DNA of 64,000 nucleotides from Cristatella mucedo (taxonomy: Eukaryota > Bryozoa > Phylactolaemata > Cristatellidae), in assembly GCA_009760855.2 (NCBI GenBank), contig WPIO01000015.1:4080001-4144000 (forward strand), written 5' to 3'. A program made the translations under genes and the position numbers. Shown piece by piece: positions 1 to 12,063 of this stretch (position 1 is the stretch's first letter; every line of letters starts with the position of its first letter). Under the pieces are notes generated by a model, which made no database searches, was not told the origin of the DNA, and worked only from the letters and a program-made list of their open reading frames with translations.

Positions 1-536
1 AGTCGGAAGTGAGTTCCAGGCTTTGGGAGCAAACGCACTAAATGCACGGTCTCCTAAGGATTTGAGATTTGTACGAGGTGTGGGTAAACCGTTTAGATTC
101 CGAAAAGCGGGTGTTATGATGCTTAGCCTGGAGGGGTAGTAGATCTGATAGGCAGGCTAGAGCTGAAGAATGAAGTAACCTAATAGTGAGTGAATAAACC
201 TTAAAGTCGATGCGTTGCTTGACTGGTAGCCAGTGCAGGTCGGCTAGAAGTAGTGTGTTGTGGCAACTTTGGCGCTCACGACAGACAAGACTAGCTGCTG
301 AGTTTTGCACCAGCTGTAAGCGCCTGAGTGCACAGGTCGGTAGACCAACTAGCAGTGAGTTACAGAAGTCAAGACGGGATGTCACAAATGCATGGACCAA
401 TTTAAATGTGGTATCTATGTCTAAACAAGCCCGAATTTTGGCAATGTTATACAGCTGAAATTAGGCAGACTTGACTGTGGAGCTGATGTGGTCGTCCAAT
501 GAAAGGTCACATTGGAACAAGACACCTAGATTTTGA
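1..536 (-). mobile_element. L2-A LINE fragment, cut by left edge
   Basis: The minus strand encodes the C-terminal part of an L2/CR1-type reverse transcriptase protein ([48 protein letters not shown]) with several stops. It continues left of the window. Confidence 0.85.
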
Positions 537-871
537 TTTGAAACATGATTGAACCATGAACCATGAAATGAGTTGAACCATGATTTATTTCATTTACTCA
601 TGGCTAAAAATTGCAACATTCAATTTCAAGCAGCATTTTTCCACCATATTTTCGGGAGTTTTCTGATCGTTCTCACAGGTCGAATGAGATGTTAACTGGC
701 GTTTGCCAGATTCGTCGGATCGACATGTAAGTCAAAATGAGCCTCGTACGGTTCATAGCCTAGCAAACACTTCGGTGAATTATTTCCCCCTTGTCCAGAT
801 AGATCGACAACAGACGTAGCAAAATGCAGGATTCTTGCAGCCTCTTAATGCCACCTCATGAAAATGCATGT
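537..871. other. Unassigned spacer
   Basis: AT-rich sequence between an L2 fragment and a microsatellite. I see no coding, repeat or RNA signal in it. Confidence 0.4.
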
Positions 872-913
872 ATACATACATATATATATATATATATATA
901 CATACATATATAT

Positions 914-957
<44 letters not shown>
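872..957. repeat. (TA)n/(CATA)n microsatellite
   Basis: Alternating ta and cata/caca units directly upstream of a SINE-A copy. Confidence 0.9.
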
Positions 958-959
<2 letters not shown>

Positions 960-960
960 T

Positions 961-1127
961 GGTGAGCCGTGATGGCACTCTAGGTAAAGCGGTTGTTTTT
1001 CACGACCTCGGACCAGAGGTCGTGGGTTCGATTCCTGCGGTGAGCGATCCTTTATCACCGCTGCAAGCGGTGGAGATAGACGTGAAGGCTCTTCTTTCGC
1101 TATACAAAAGAGGCTGTTTAATCAGCT
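961..1127 (+). mobile_element. SINE-A copy (tRNA-derived)
   Basis: Starts ggtgagccgtgatggcac, has a pol III B-box-like ggttcgattcc and ends with the family tail gctatacaaaagaggctgtt. Nearly full length. Confidence 0.85.
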
Positions 1128-2395
1128 AGGATTTTTTTATTCTTTCAAATACTGGAACTAAATTTGAGTGGTTGGCTTAAAGCTCCTCATTATCATTAGT
1201 GTAATAATTATATTACTGGAAGTATCAATAATGAACGTATTAAATATTATCAGGAACTGATGTGCATAACAAGTGATCAGAACCAAGCTTCCAACAGTTC
1301 GTTTGTTGGTATTAAATCAAGTTAGGCACATCAAATACATAACCACTTACTGTGTGTTGTGATGGGGTTTGATTTCAGTATGCTTTACTAGTGTGATTGA
1401 ATGCAAAATATACATTTTAAACAAAACTATGAATCTTTTTATTTATTACAGAACTTTTGGCATTAGCTGTACTGGTAATAATTTGTTTTAAAATAAGTAA
1501 ATTTTTTAAATTATTAAGCTTCCGTTCACAAAAGCATAGTTTTTGGAGAATAATTAGCTATTCGTTATACCTTTGGCACATTAGAAGTAGGGGGAAAATG
1601 AAATTGGTTACACGCTGTCATAGCTGACTGGTAAGGAAAGCTCTTGATATCCTACCCTAGATGTATGTAGTGTTCGCGAACATGCATGAACGAACATGCA
1701 TATACGAGAACGTACACTTGTAAACATACAGGTATACAGACACAATTGTGCTCACGTAGTTGTGCTCACGATTCACGCTCCGACTTACGACTCACGCTCC
1801 GATGCCTGCCGAACGCAAAGCCAGTTTCTCAGCTTCAATCCGATTGGCTTCCTTCGATCAGGTCGTGACCACTATTCCGACAAAAAAACTGCCGTCGTGG
1901 ATGCGTGCCGGAACTACAGTGAGAAAAGACGATCTCATGGAGACGGTAGCTCTCGGCACCACTGAACATAACGGAGGCGGCTCGCTGGCGGAACTGAGAA
2001 ACCATGGCCAAATACTGTGGGTGCGAAGCATCAGCCGAATGCAGCAGCAGGTGAGTGAGCTCACAGCGTGAGAGACGTCGGCGTCCCCTAGCGCAGCCGG
2101 CTAAAGCCTTCACAGCTCGCCTGTTGGCAAGCTTGACCCGATGATATCAGGAGCGAATCTCCTAGAGCTCAACTGACTGCTACACGACGTCGGCTTGTAT
2201 CGCGCCTGCGTATAGATTATCACATAACCAACTCACGGCCGTTATCAATCGGGAACCACCAAAGATAAATATAAATCTAGCGTGCCGACATTTCAAAAAT
2301 TGCATGTACATACACACATAAATTGTAGAAAAAGCACCGTTTCGCGTCGGCTATTAAGAAACAAACAGAAAAATCTCACACGCCAGAGGCTTAAA
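1128..2395. other. Intergenic stretch, nothing recognised
   Basis: About 1.3 kb of mostly AT-rich DNA becoming more GC-balanced after 1,750. Short open frames here have no recognisable domain. Confidence 0.4.
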
Positions 2396-2560
2396 AAAGC
2401 TAGCCGATTAAATGGCCACATTTCTTTAGCGTCAGACGAGCCTCGACTTTCGATGACGCAACCACTTGCAGCGGGCAATGGAGGATTGCCTGCTGCAGGA
2501 CTCGAACCCGCGACCCCGCTCGTGAAGAGCGAGCGCCTCACTCCGGGGCCAAAGCGAAGG
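2396..2560 (-). mobile_element. SINE-A copy, diverged
   Basis: The minus strand shows a B-box-like ggttcgagtcc, a central hairpin region and the tail ending in ggccatttaatcggct. Its head is more GC-rich than in other copies. Confidence 0.7.
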
Positions 2561-3300
2561 AGGCTGTAGCTGCGCTAGCGAAGCTGGAGCGTCCGCATTC
2601 AGCTGAGCGGAACTGGGACGAAGCTTCCCAACTGGAGGTCGTTCGTTTGAACCGATCGATCGATCGGTTGTTTGATCGATCCGACGAGCCACCCGAAGGG
2701 CGGGGCGTTCGGCTCTCTCAGAATCCGCCGGCAGCCACCGTTCAACGCCACCTGCTCGGGCTGTCTGCTCAGGCCTTCTGCTCAGGCCGTCGTCGTGCGA
2801 TCGGCGGCGACCGCTTGGACATGCCGGGCGTGGAGCAGCCGGCACGCTGCGCGGGGCGGCTGCTCCGCGGAGCGCTCCCCCAAAGTCGACGAATCTCCTC
2901 CACCTTCCACCCTCAACGACGAACGATGCGGCGACGGTGGCGGCCACTCCCGCACGTCCGAACTCGCGCGCGTACCGTGCACTCATTGCCCTGCCGGGGA
3001 CGAATTCGGAGGGGAATTCTCTGGCGGATCGTCCCGTCTGCAAGAAGTCTAGGCCAGGCCAAGCTCCGCCGCCGGTGCTGGTGCTTCTCGCTCGCTGGCT
3101 TTCGCTCGCTTCGCTGCGTCGACCCTGACCCTGCTCGCGCGCTTCGCTCGTGTGCTCCTCCACATCCGCCGTCGTGCTGCCAGCCGCATTGGATCGGCGA
3201 GGCCGTATGCTGATCTGCCTGCTGCGTGAATCGCCTTCCGCTGCTTCCGTGCAGTGCTTAACTCTGCCTCCGTGAGCAGTAGCAGCTTGGTTCGTTTTTT
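2561..3300. other. GC/CpG-dense stretch without recognisable gene
   Basis: Many CpG dinucleotides and long overlapping open frames on both strands, as expected from composition alone. The translated products are Arg/Ala/Pro-rich and match no family I know. It could be a CpG-island-like promoter or an untranslated exon. Confidence 0.4.
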
Positions 3301-3347
3301 GTCAGATAGATGTACATTAATCCATACATATACGTATACATAGACGA

Positions 3348-3371
3348 ACACACACGCATGCACGCACACAC

Positions 3372-3427
<56 letters not shown>

Positions 3428-3490
3428 ATACATAAGCATACACATACATTCATATATATGTGTGTGTGTGTGTGTGCGTGCGCGTGTGTA
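3348..3490. repeat. (CA)n/(TG)n microsatellite
   Basis: Interrupted ca repeat followed by catata spacers and a tg repeat, forming a possible long hairpin. Confidence 0.9.
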
Positions 3491-3544
3491 CATTCTTTTG
3501 GTCACGTGTGTAATTCATATGTTTATTTGTTCATTAGTATTATT

Positions 3545-3637
3545 GTATCCAGGCGCTTGCAGCTTTGCATATCCCACTAGGCTCAAGTCCGGTTGCTTAA
3601 CGCGAGCATCTTACCCCTGGACCTAGCCAGGTCGCCG
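3545..3637 (-). mobile_element. SINE-B fragment, degenerate
   Basis: Contains ccaggcgcttgcagctttgc and cttacccctggacctagcca, aligned with other SINE-B copies in reverse orientation. Confidence 0.5.
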
Positions 3638-4304
<667 letters not shown>

Positions 4305-4435
4305 CGCCCTTCGATTCGTGGCAGTGACTAGAGCGCCGTGCTCGCACTCCGCGAGCACGCGGCAGGTTCCCCACTTCCCCTGCATCCCCTGCTCTTGCTC
4401 TGCTATATCTGTCGCTCTTTTAATTAATAATTACA

Positions 4436-4570
4436 AGCTGATTTAACAACCTCGTTTTGTATAGCAACAGAAGAGCCTTGACGGCTATCGCCACCGCTTG
4501 CAGTGGCGATAGAGAATCGCCCACCACATGATTCGAACTCACAACCTCGTGGCCGAGGTCGTGAAAAGAA
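4436..4570 (-). mobile_element. SINE-A copy, 5' truncated
   Basis: Reads agctgatttaacaacctc (tail) through attcgaactc (B box) to gaggtcgtgaaaag on the plus strand; the A-box end is missing. Confidence 0.8.
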
Positions 4571-4582
4571 ACTATAATCATA

Positions 4583-4720
4583 TAATTCATTTTTATAGTG
4601 CCCCAAGAGAACTTAATCTCTATTCAGGCGCTTCACATATGCCTCGGGGCTCGAGCCCACGACCTCAGCCAGACTTTGGTCGGGGCGAGCACCTTAACCG
4701 CTGGACCAAACCAGCTCGGC
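4583..4720 (-). mobile_element. SINE-B copy
   Basis: The plus strand shows the L2-like tail (agagaacttaatctctattc, aggcgcttcaca) followed by a tRNA-like head ending ccgctggaccaaaccagctc. Adjacent to a SINE-A copy. Confidence 0.8.
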
Positions 4721-4849
4721 GCGCCTTACCTAGTGAGCCATTACTGCTCACCGACTCGCTCTGTCCATTTCTGTTTCTAACTATGTGCCCCCCCCCCCGT
4801 CAGTTTGCCCGTGCAATTTACCATCCTGCTCGCTGCCTACCAGTCTGTT

Positions 4850-5316
4850 GAAAATATGAGTCCCACCTGGACGCGCCTGCGTTGGCACCGCCGCTGCGCT
4901 GCTGCTGCTGCGAGTCCCGAGCAGCTGAAGCGGCGCCGGCGGCAGGATCGCGGCTGCTGCTCTGTCTCCCGCCGACCGTCCGTCTGTCTGCAGCCAGCGG
5001 ACTTAGAAACCGGGCTTCGGCGAGCGAGCACCGATAGCTTCGCGACATTGACTCGCATCACGTCTCCATCTGGATATTGACTCCAGAGGCCTGCATTTCG
5101 CGTCTCGTTGACTCAGCCCAAAGCTAGTAGACGCTGCCCGCGCCGGCCGAGCGGCTCCATCTCAGTCCGCTTGCCAGCGTCGCATCACGCGATGTTGAAG
5201 GCACTCGCTCGCTAGAAGCCAATACCGTCTAGAGACTAAACAGTTGGCGTGGTCTGAGTCGAGTCTGAGACTTGGCGGTCCCGCCCGCCGGGGCTGGGCT
5301 CGTCGCTTCGGTCGCT

Positions 5317-5348
<32 letters not shown>

Positions 5349-6240
5349 TGTGCGGCGCAGCAGTAGTGGCTTACCTCGCTCGATGTTCTCCGTTTTTGTA
5401 GATTCGTGTTGTAAACGCTTTCCGCATGGGTGTAGACTCACGAAGCAACCTGTCTAGTAGCATAGCGTCTCTACGCTCCGTTAATCGACTACGCTCATCG
5501 GCCGCTGAACAGCTCAACGCCGGAGGCCCCGACTGTCCCGTATGCTCGCACAACGACGGCTGAGCTTGCCGCCACCGCCGCCGCCGCCGCCGCCGTGGGT
5601 CGCCGCGGCTCGCCGCTCGAGCTGCCGGCAGAAAATGCTGGAAGTGCCGAAGGGGAAATATTGCCGATGCCTGGGCGTGCGAAGATACCCGAAGTTCCCT
5701 TTCTGAAAAGACGACGACCCACGCTGCCCTTGCAAGCGTGTCGAACGACAGTGCGCCCAATAAGGCGGCGCCGACCGAGCTCGAGCCGGCAGGCGCCACT
5801 CTTACTTCTCGGAGCGCGTACTTTGTATTCTTGTTTGACACTGACTTGCACGCCTTGCAAGCTTCGAGCCATGCGTGTCCTGTCCACCGTCTTGTCTTGG
5901 CGTAAGGGGCGGGCGCGACGTTTACGCGCCACCGCTGCACCCACTCGAGACCGGCCAGGACGAGCGGCTCGTACTCTCGCTGCTTTCGCAAACACAAACA
6001 CAAGCAACACAAACAAACACGCACACGCACACTCGCGAAGCACAGCATACTAACACCTCGTACCATTCTCGGAGCGCCATCTTGCGGCTGAGGCCGTGGA
6101 CCTCGTTGCCGCCGGGTTGGCTCGGGCATGACGGCAGGCCGCCGCTCCTCGCGCCCACCCACCGCTGCGGCCGTTCGCAGGGACCGCGGCTTCGGGGCGC
6201 CTCGACTCGCCATCCATCCGTCCGTCTCCTCGCCAGCTAG
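4850..6240. other. GC/CpG-dense stretch without recognisable gene
   Basis: High CpG density, (GTC)n at about 5,309-5,345 and (CCG)n at about 5,571-5,596. The long minus-strand open frame across 5,371-6,264 translates to low-complexity Arg/Ala-rich sequence and is probably compositional. Possible promoter or CpG-island-like domain. Confidence 0.4.
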
Positions 6241-6736
6241 CCGCGTCATATAAGTATTTAACAAACACTATATTCGGTTTGCTTGAGTGTGTGTTCCGTA
6301 TTTCCATCGTATCAGCGTTGCGGTGCGTTGGTGGCTCACTCCTTTGCTGAAACGTGCAAGCGTTGCCAATGCCCCACGAACCAAGAAGTCACTGCGGCTG
6401 TTGGTGGCCTCGAGATGTTCTACGCCTTGCCGACAAATTATACCAAAAACTGTTCGCCTGCGACCTGTGGCCATTCGCCTGCGAGCGCTCGCTCACTACA
6501 TTAGTACGTACGCCTGCAAAGCGCCGACGACATGATCTCTGGGGGCTCGAAGCTGTGCGCCTGCAAGGCTGTACTCGATATTCTGTGATAAAATGTTACA
6601 CCTCATCTTATGCGTGCAGTGAGATGACTGGCTTAGATCGCGTGCGGCGTAGGAAGACGACTGGATGCCACATGCATCCCCGGCGAAGCTTGTAACCGCT
6701 CGGAAGGCCGTCCCCCGGTCCTCTCCGGGTGGACGG

Positions 6737-7001
6737 TGTAGTGTAGCGCTGCAGCGCAGTTAAAGCACAAGCCAACTGCCGAAAGCAACAGTTTATTGTG
6801 GGTCTGTTAGTAATGGTTACGCCACAAGCGCTTTACGCGGCGAGACCGGACCGACGGAGTTAACTGCGTTCGAACTCCCGAAGCCCGACTACAATAAGCT
6901 ACCCTACGCCTGCGTGGCTAACGATAGTCCCGACCCCGAAGGCAGACCGCTACAGCACCCCAAGATATGAGCAGCTAACTGAGTAGCCGACACAACACAA
7001 C
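6737..7001 (-). mobile_element. Possible solo LTR
   Basis: Read on the minus strand it starts TGTTGTGTCGGC, has AATAAA about 60-70 bp before the end and finishes CTACACTACA. No duplication of flanking bases or primer-binding site was found, so this is tentative. Confidence 0.25.
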
Positions 7002-7122
7002 CTCGAAGTCCAAGTTGCACTTAGCTGTTCGTCGCCGTAGGTTCGACTCTCGTGCTCTCGAGGCGTAGTCTCCCATCGACTATCAAAGCTGCAGCCCCTC
7101 AGCTCTGTCATTCGTCTCATTC

Positions 7123-7236
<114 letters not shown>

Positions 7237-7288
7237 CTCTTGACTTGGAGCGTAGCTGCTACTTTGTCGGATATACGAAACGAATACG

Positions 7289-7382
7289 AATACGAACGTC
7301 TAATAAAATCAGCTATATTTCTTAATTACCTGCATATATATATAATTAAGAAATATAGCTGATTTTATAAGACATTCGTATT
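7289..7382. repeat. Inverted repeat, 40-nt arms, 14-nt loop
   Basis: Arms 7,289-7,328 and 7,343-7,382 pair at 38 of 40 positions. The core aaaatcagctatatttctta occurs in both arms. A near-perfect hairpin outside any recognised gene. Confidence 0.9.
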
Positions 7383-7426
7383 GCATTCTGAGAGAACTAA
7401 ATCTTTTTTAAGGCAAATTCAATAGA

Positions 7427-8325
7427 CTAAAGTCCTTCTGTGTGTCTTGCTTGATCCTTTGGCAGCGTTCGATACTACTGATCACCAAGTTTTTCTCGAA
7501 AGCCTCTCGTCTAACATGGACATGATTGGCACTAAACTGCAATGGTTTAGATTCAGCGGGAGACTCTAGAGCATCAATGCCAGCGGGCAACAATCATCTG
7601 AGGAACCAGCAAAGTATGGGGTAATACTCTGTGCTGGGCCTACTTCTTTTCACAATTTATGCTCTCCTCCTTGCCAAGCTCAATCTGGGCTTTCATTTCT
7701 ATGCGAATCACACACGGCTGTACCCATGCTTTACTCCCTGTCAGCCTTCGAACCCGTCAAAATCTCTCAAGTCCCTTGCTTCACATATTGCTGAAATCAG
7801 CACCTGGATTGCAGAAAACGTTCTGCAATTGAATGACGGGCGATAAAAATCAACTTGCCAGTTATTGACAAACCAAGTGTGACTCAGAAATAGGAAACCT
7901 ATCCTTCGAATCAGTTCCGCCAGCCTATCGCCCGTAGCTAGTAAAGCACGAAATTTCTGTGTCCTGCAGCAAAGCGATCTTTCTCTAGACGACCTCATTG
8001 GCTCCGCAGTAAATTTTGACTGCAGCTTCATAAAATTAAAAAATTCTGGCCTACTTAGACAGAGATACTGCATTCAAGCTGATTGATGCATTTGCGACAT
8101 CCCGTCTCGACTTCTGTAATTCAGGGATTGCAGGTTTACCTGGCTATACAATCACGCAGGTGCTTACAGTTGAGGCGAAACTCTGCAGCTAGGCTTGTTT
8201 GTCATCAGCTTCTCACTTTCCAAATTACACCACTTCTCACTAACCTGCATTGGCTTCCAATAGAATAGCATATCGAATTCAAGGTTGTATCACTCAGTTT
8301 TAGGTCCCTTCATGGGGTGATACAA
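7427..8325 (+). mobile_element. L2-A reverse transcriptase relic
   Basis: Pieces of the RT domain survive in changing frames: AAFDTTDHQVF, LGFHFYANHTRLYPCF and [13 protein letters not shown]. The catalytic FYADDT motif has become FYANHT, so this copy is dead. Confidence 0.8.
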
Positions 8326-8555
8326 ATGCATGGACCAATTTGAATGTCTTGTCTTGTCCCTGTCTAAGCATGCCCGAATCTCTTTACTTTTAAGTCACTG
8401 AAAGTAGAAAAATGTGACTGTGGAATTGATTTGGTCGTCTAGTGGAAGTTATCTTTGGAATAGGACCCCTAGAATCCGTGCACATGATACTGGAGATATG
8501 CTGGCCAAGCCAATTTGTGGGTCAGGCATTCTAATTGTACTAGTTGTAGTAGGCT
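8326..8555 (-). mobile_element. L2-A fragment in reverse orientation
   Basis: Sequence such as aaatgcatggaccaatttga and gagatatgctggccaagcca matches the minus-strand copy at 18,121-18,330. It abuts a plus-strand L2 relic. Confidence 0.7.
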
Positions 8556-9330
8556 TTCAAGGAACTGTTAAGTTGGTTGCACTGCAACGCTAATAGAACC
8601 CTCACGAGTCCATCATTTCCCTCTCTAAGCCAGTTTAGGTAATTAAAAGCAAACAAAGCTATATATGGCTGACATTAAGTGCTGCATATCGTTAAATTGT
8701 CCTATTATTTTGCTAATAAGGATACATTTGTACCGAACTCTAGAAGAACCAATTCCCTGTCAAGGATGATACATTTGTACCGAACGCTAGGAGAATAAAT
8801 TCCCTGTCAAGGTATTTCACATTGGCTGGAAAGAATGTACGTAAACTGATTGCTTATGATGAAATGCGATCGAAGAATTGAGCCCGCATAAGCGGATGAA
8901 GGACACAGGGCTGAAACCAAGGAATTTCTCCGAGTAACTTGCTGGTTTTAGCTTCTTTTTACGTATCCTCATGTTAGGGGATCTCGCAATGTTTGGTAAG
9001 TTCGAGTTTCAGGCTGAGCTATCGCCGATCGCATCGATCGGTGATAGATTAATTTGAAACAATAGTAATTACCGAATAATTATAACTAAATATTACAATA
9101 ACAATGTAATAATTAATTAATTCGGCCATCAATCTTCGGTTAGTTAAAAAGAAACATCACAGCCATGTTTAATAGCCTTGATGTATAGGCACTGAACGCC
9201 GTGGCGATGCAGCCTTTAGGTCGCAGCCTCCATCTCTTCACAAGAGCTAGCGAGACAACTTGGAGAGTGACCATCAGACCATTCATATAAAGTGGGATGG
9301 CGAACTTGCCGACTTGCTGCTGCGTTAACT
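8556..9330. other. Unassigned intergenic stretch
   Basis: Mostly AT-rich. It includes a short near-repeat of gatacatttgtaccgaac (around 8,720 and 8,767). No gene is supported. Confidence 0.4.
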
Positions 9331-11100
9331 CGAGGGCTAACTCAGCGGCGCGATCGGAGCACCCAAGCTGGCGGCGCTCGCTCGCTGTAGTAGGTAGTTC
9401 GCGTGGCGTCTCTCTGACGCACAGCAACGAGACGCCGCCAGAACTCGCCCGCCCTCTGGAGCCTGGAACCTGCGGTTGGAGGGCAGTATTGCGACACAGC
9501 GGACGAATGCCGACGTGCTGGTAGAGACGGAGCTTGCGCTTCTCTCAGAATAAAACTGTCGCATGGGATGCAGGGATGCAACTTTCGAAAGAGCTCGTAC
9601 CGACCTCGGAAACCCCTCCTCGGATCTCACCAGCCTAAAGCCTTGACTTTGTTTCGCGACATTATATTAGCAGCGCATCTTAACCGCAGGCCAGCGGGTC
9701 GCGTCGAAGAGCAGCAGGCTCTCGCCGACGTGCCTGTGCATGCGCAGCGTCGTCCCATTTCTTGCAGAGGCTGCCATCGTCCAACAGCAGCCAGGGAATT
9801 TCGTCTCTCTACCGAACCATTCATCAAGCGAGAGAGGCCGAGCCGCCGCATTGCCGCTCGCTAAGCGCCGCGGAAGCTCGGTGCGTCGTGACAAACATGG
9901 ACGGCTCGACCGAAGAAGAAGGCGATTCGAGCGCGTCGTCAGCAGCGTCGAATGCGTCGGAGAGAAAGACCGACGGCGCGGCCACCTTCATCGTCGCCGA
10001 CATCGCTGTGCACTCCGAGCCCACCACCCGAGTCAGCTTGAACTAGCTTCGCCTCTCGCTGCCTGAACTGAAACCACTAGCTTCTCCTCATGCTGCTTAC
10101 GACTGAAACCACGCGGAGCCCATCTTCTCTGTGCCCTCTTTCTCGGGTTGATTGAGAGTTGCGAGATCACAGGACACCACTATTCCAACGCCCATCCCCG
10201 CTACAATAATATACTATAATATAATACTAATATACAATGATATAATACTACAATAAAGTGCCCGACGCGAGTTCGCAACCGGTGTACAGGGGCGGGAAAA
10301 GCCTCTACCGAAGCAACTTCGTCGGGCTATAGGACTTTCGGCGGGGGACCCGCCTTTCTATCCGATATCTATCTACATATCTGAGCCGCAAATGTGACCT
10401 GTCGTATCTGAGCAATTCAATCGCGAAACTCTCACTCCTCCTCGCATGCTCCTCTGATGCCCGGACATGGAGTGGCCGGTGGACGTATTTTCACTTTTAC
10501 CTCGCTTCGCTTACGTGCGCGCGCTTCCACGAGTGAGAGACCTGCTGCTTTTCGGCGATCTCAGCAGCAAGATCATCAGTCGAGGCACAGCGATGCATGC
10601 TTTCTAGACTGCCGTCCCCGTCGCTGCGAGAGCGAATGAGAGATGAGCTGCCGCCGCAGCGACGGCACTTTCTTCTTTTCATTTTCTTTCGTCCCCTCTC
10701 CTCCGCACTTTTGACGTTTTCCTTTCGCGATTCCTGGCCGCTTCCATCCGCTGGCTTCCTGGCCGGATGCTGCTGCTGCTGCTGCTCGCGTCGCCGCCTT
10801 TCGAGCGGTCGACAGCGTCCGCGTCGCTACAGCGACTTGCAATAAATAAGTCACTGATAACGACTGGACGCTCGCTTTCGTGCTCGCGAAATCTAAAACC
10901 GGTGCGCATAAGGCAGCGGATCGCGGAAATCGCAGGCTCTGGCATTCGTCGGGCGCTTAAATGGCTGCGAGCGGCCTGAGGCCGCCGTCCTCATAGCGAA
11001 CTGCGTCCATGCAGGTAAGCACGCGCTTGCAGATGCACGCAGGTGTGTACACCTGGATGTCATCAGTGTGCAGGCTAGCTGGCAGGCTAATTTTTTCAGG
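9331..11100. other. GC/CpG-dense stretch
   Basis: CpG-rich DNA (interrupted by an AT-rich ata/tata block at 10,200-10,255). It has CpG-island character, with one candidate start region at 9,897 described separately. Confidence 0.35.
9897..10046 (+). CDS. Candidate small or first coding exon, unrecognised
   Basis: Fifty codons from an ATG with a near-ideal context (ACAAACATGG) to TAG. Third positions are strongly G/C. The product starts MDGSTEEEGDSSASSAASN and ends ADIAVHSEPTTRVSLN, an acidic/Ser-rich N-terminus type. I do not recognise it. It could be a first coding exon read through its donor, or chance in CpG-rich DNA. Confidence 0.22.
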   Translation: MDGSTEEEGDSSASSAASNASERKTDGAATFIVADIAVHSEPTTRVSLN

Positions 11101-11144
11101 GAGGTATTAAACAATGACCTTCAATGGAGATTGCACTACCGACG

Positions 11145-12049
11145 CTACATCGACCAGATAGTGACTGCATGTATAATATTCGAGGTTCCTGAATTGTAGC
11201 GATTAGGCATCCTTCTCATGTCGCAGTCATCAGTTGCGGTGTTAGCGTCAGGTTTGGCATTCTCTTCTCTCTGCCTTTTAAAAAATCGCGAGGCCTTGTG
11301 ACCGACTGCCAAACAGCAGTGGCACTTACCAGTAAACTTGTGGGTATGCTGCTTTCCGAGAGCAGTGGGGTCAGCTGCTTTGCTGGCTTTCCAGGCCTCA
11401 CTCGAAGCCACAAGAGCCACCAATCTCATGCTCTCGTCAAGGGAAGGCTGATTTTGCCGCCTCAAAACGCTCATGCATTAGGCTGCTCTGAGCAAAGTCA
11501 AGCGTTTAATCACGCATGTCCCTTGCTTCAAGAGCCATTATCAGCACTTGCCACGACTCCGGTAGCCCACTGTTCCTCCGGTATAGTTTCTCCTGCGGCT
11601 TGAAGAATATTAGCGATTGATTTCACTTCGCTTGCATAGTCCTGGACGTCGTCACCTTCTGCCATCCGGATAGATGCCAGCTTCTGATGTGGGAGTAGCT
11701 TAATCATCAACGTCCTTGAAGCGCATATGGCATCCAGCTTCCGCCACGCCTCCAAAGCCGTTGCCATGGTTCCAATACCGGACCTCAAAAGCACCGAATC
11801 CGAGACAGCCCTGACGGCCCACTAACAAAGGCTTCGCCGTGTGCCGGTCAAACTCTCGCTGTGCCTTATTGTCCTCTTCGTCTTTCTTGCAACTCTTACC
11901 GATAAGAGATGCAACATCTACGGGCCGTCTCTCGTCGCCATTTACGACACCCCACAGCTCGTTAGTGATGAAGTAAAACTTCGCCCGGGTACTCCACAGC
12001 TGACAATTCTCACCCGTAAACTTCTCCAAACCAACGACGCCAGTGAACG
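11145..12049 (-). pseudogene. Copia-like gag relic, frameshifted
   Basis: The minus strand encodes a Ty1/copia-type (UBN2-like) gag in three frames: EKFTGENCQLWSTRAKFYF, then LDAICASRTLMIKLLPHQ and ASIRMAEGDDVQDYASEVKS, then a zinc-knuckle-like KCHCCLAVGHKASRF lacking its last Cys. It lies directly after an LTR and primer-binding site. No protease, integrase or RT follows, so the element is truncated after gag. Confidence 0.85.
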
Positions 12050-12063
12050 CTGGGCCCATAACC
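12050..12063 (-). other. Primer-binding site, half-tRNA iMet type
   Basis: On the minus strand GGTTATGGGCCCAG immediately follows the LTR end. It is complementary to the anticodon stem-loop of initiator tRNA-Met, the priming mode known for Drosophila copia. Confidence 0.75.

Noticed and set aside
961-1127. Pol III B-box sequences as tRNA genes
   Set aside because: The A-box region and cloverleaf are not intact and the same unit recurs many times with a non-tRNA tail, so these are SINEs.
2432-3163. 243-codon open frame on the minus strand
   Set aside because: It overlaps a SINE-A copy and lies in GC-rich DNA where stops are rare; the product is Arg/Ala-rich with no known motif.
5371-6264. 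297-codon open frame on the minus strand
   Set aside because: Low-complexity product with poly-Arg from a (CCG)n repeat and Cys/Val runs from a (CA)n repeat; competing frames are equally open. Composition explains it.
6737-7001. Firm LTR retrotransposon call
   Set aside because: Ends and a poly(A) signal look right but there is no target duplication, primer site or internal coding part, so it stays tentative.
9140-9427. 95-codon minus-strand frame ending AYTSRLLNMAVMFLFN
   Set aside because: Looks protein-like in part, but no motif, splice signal or family match could be named; too weak to call.
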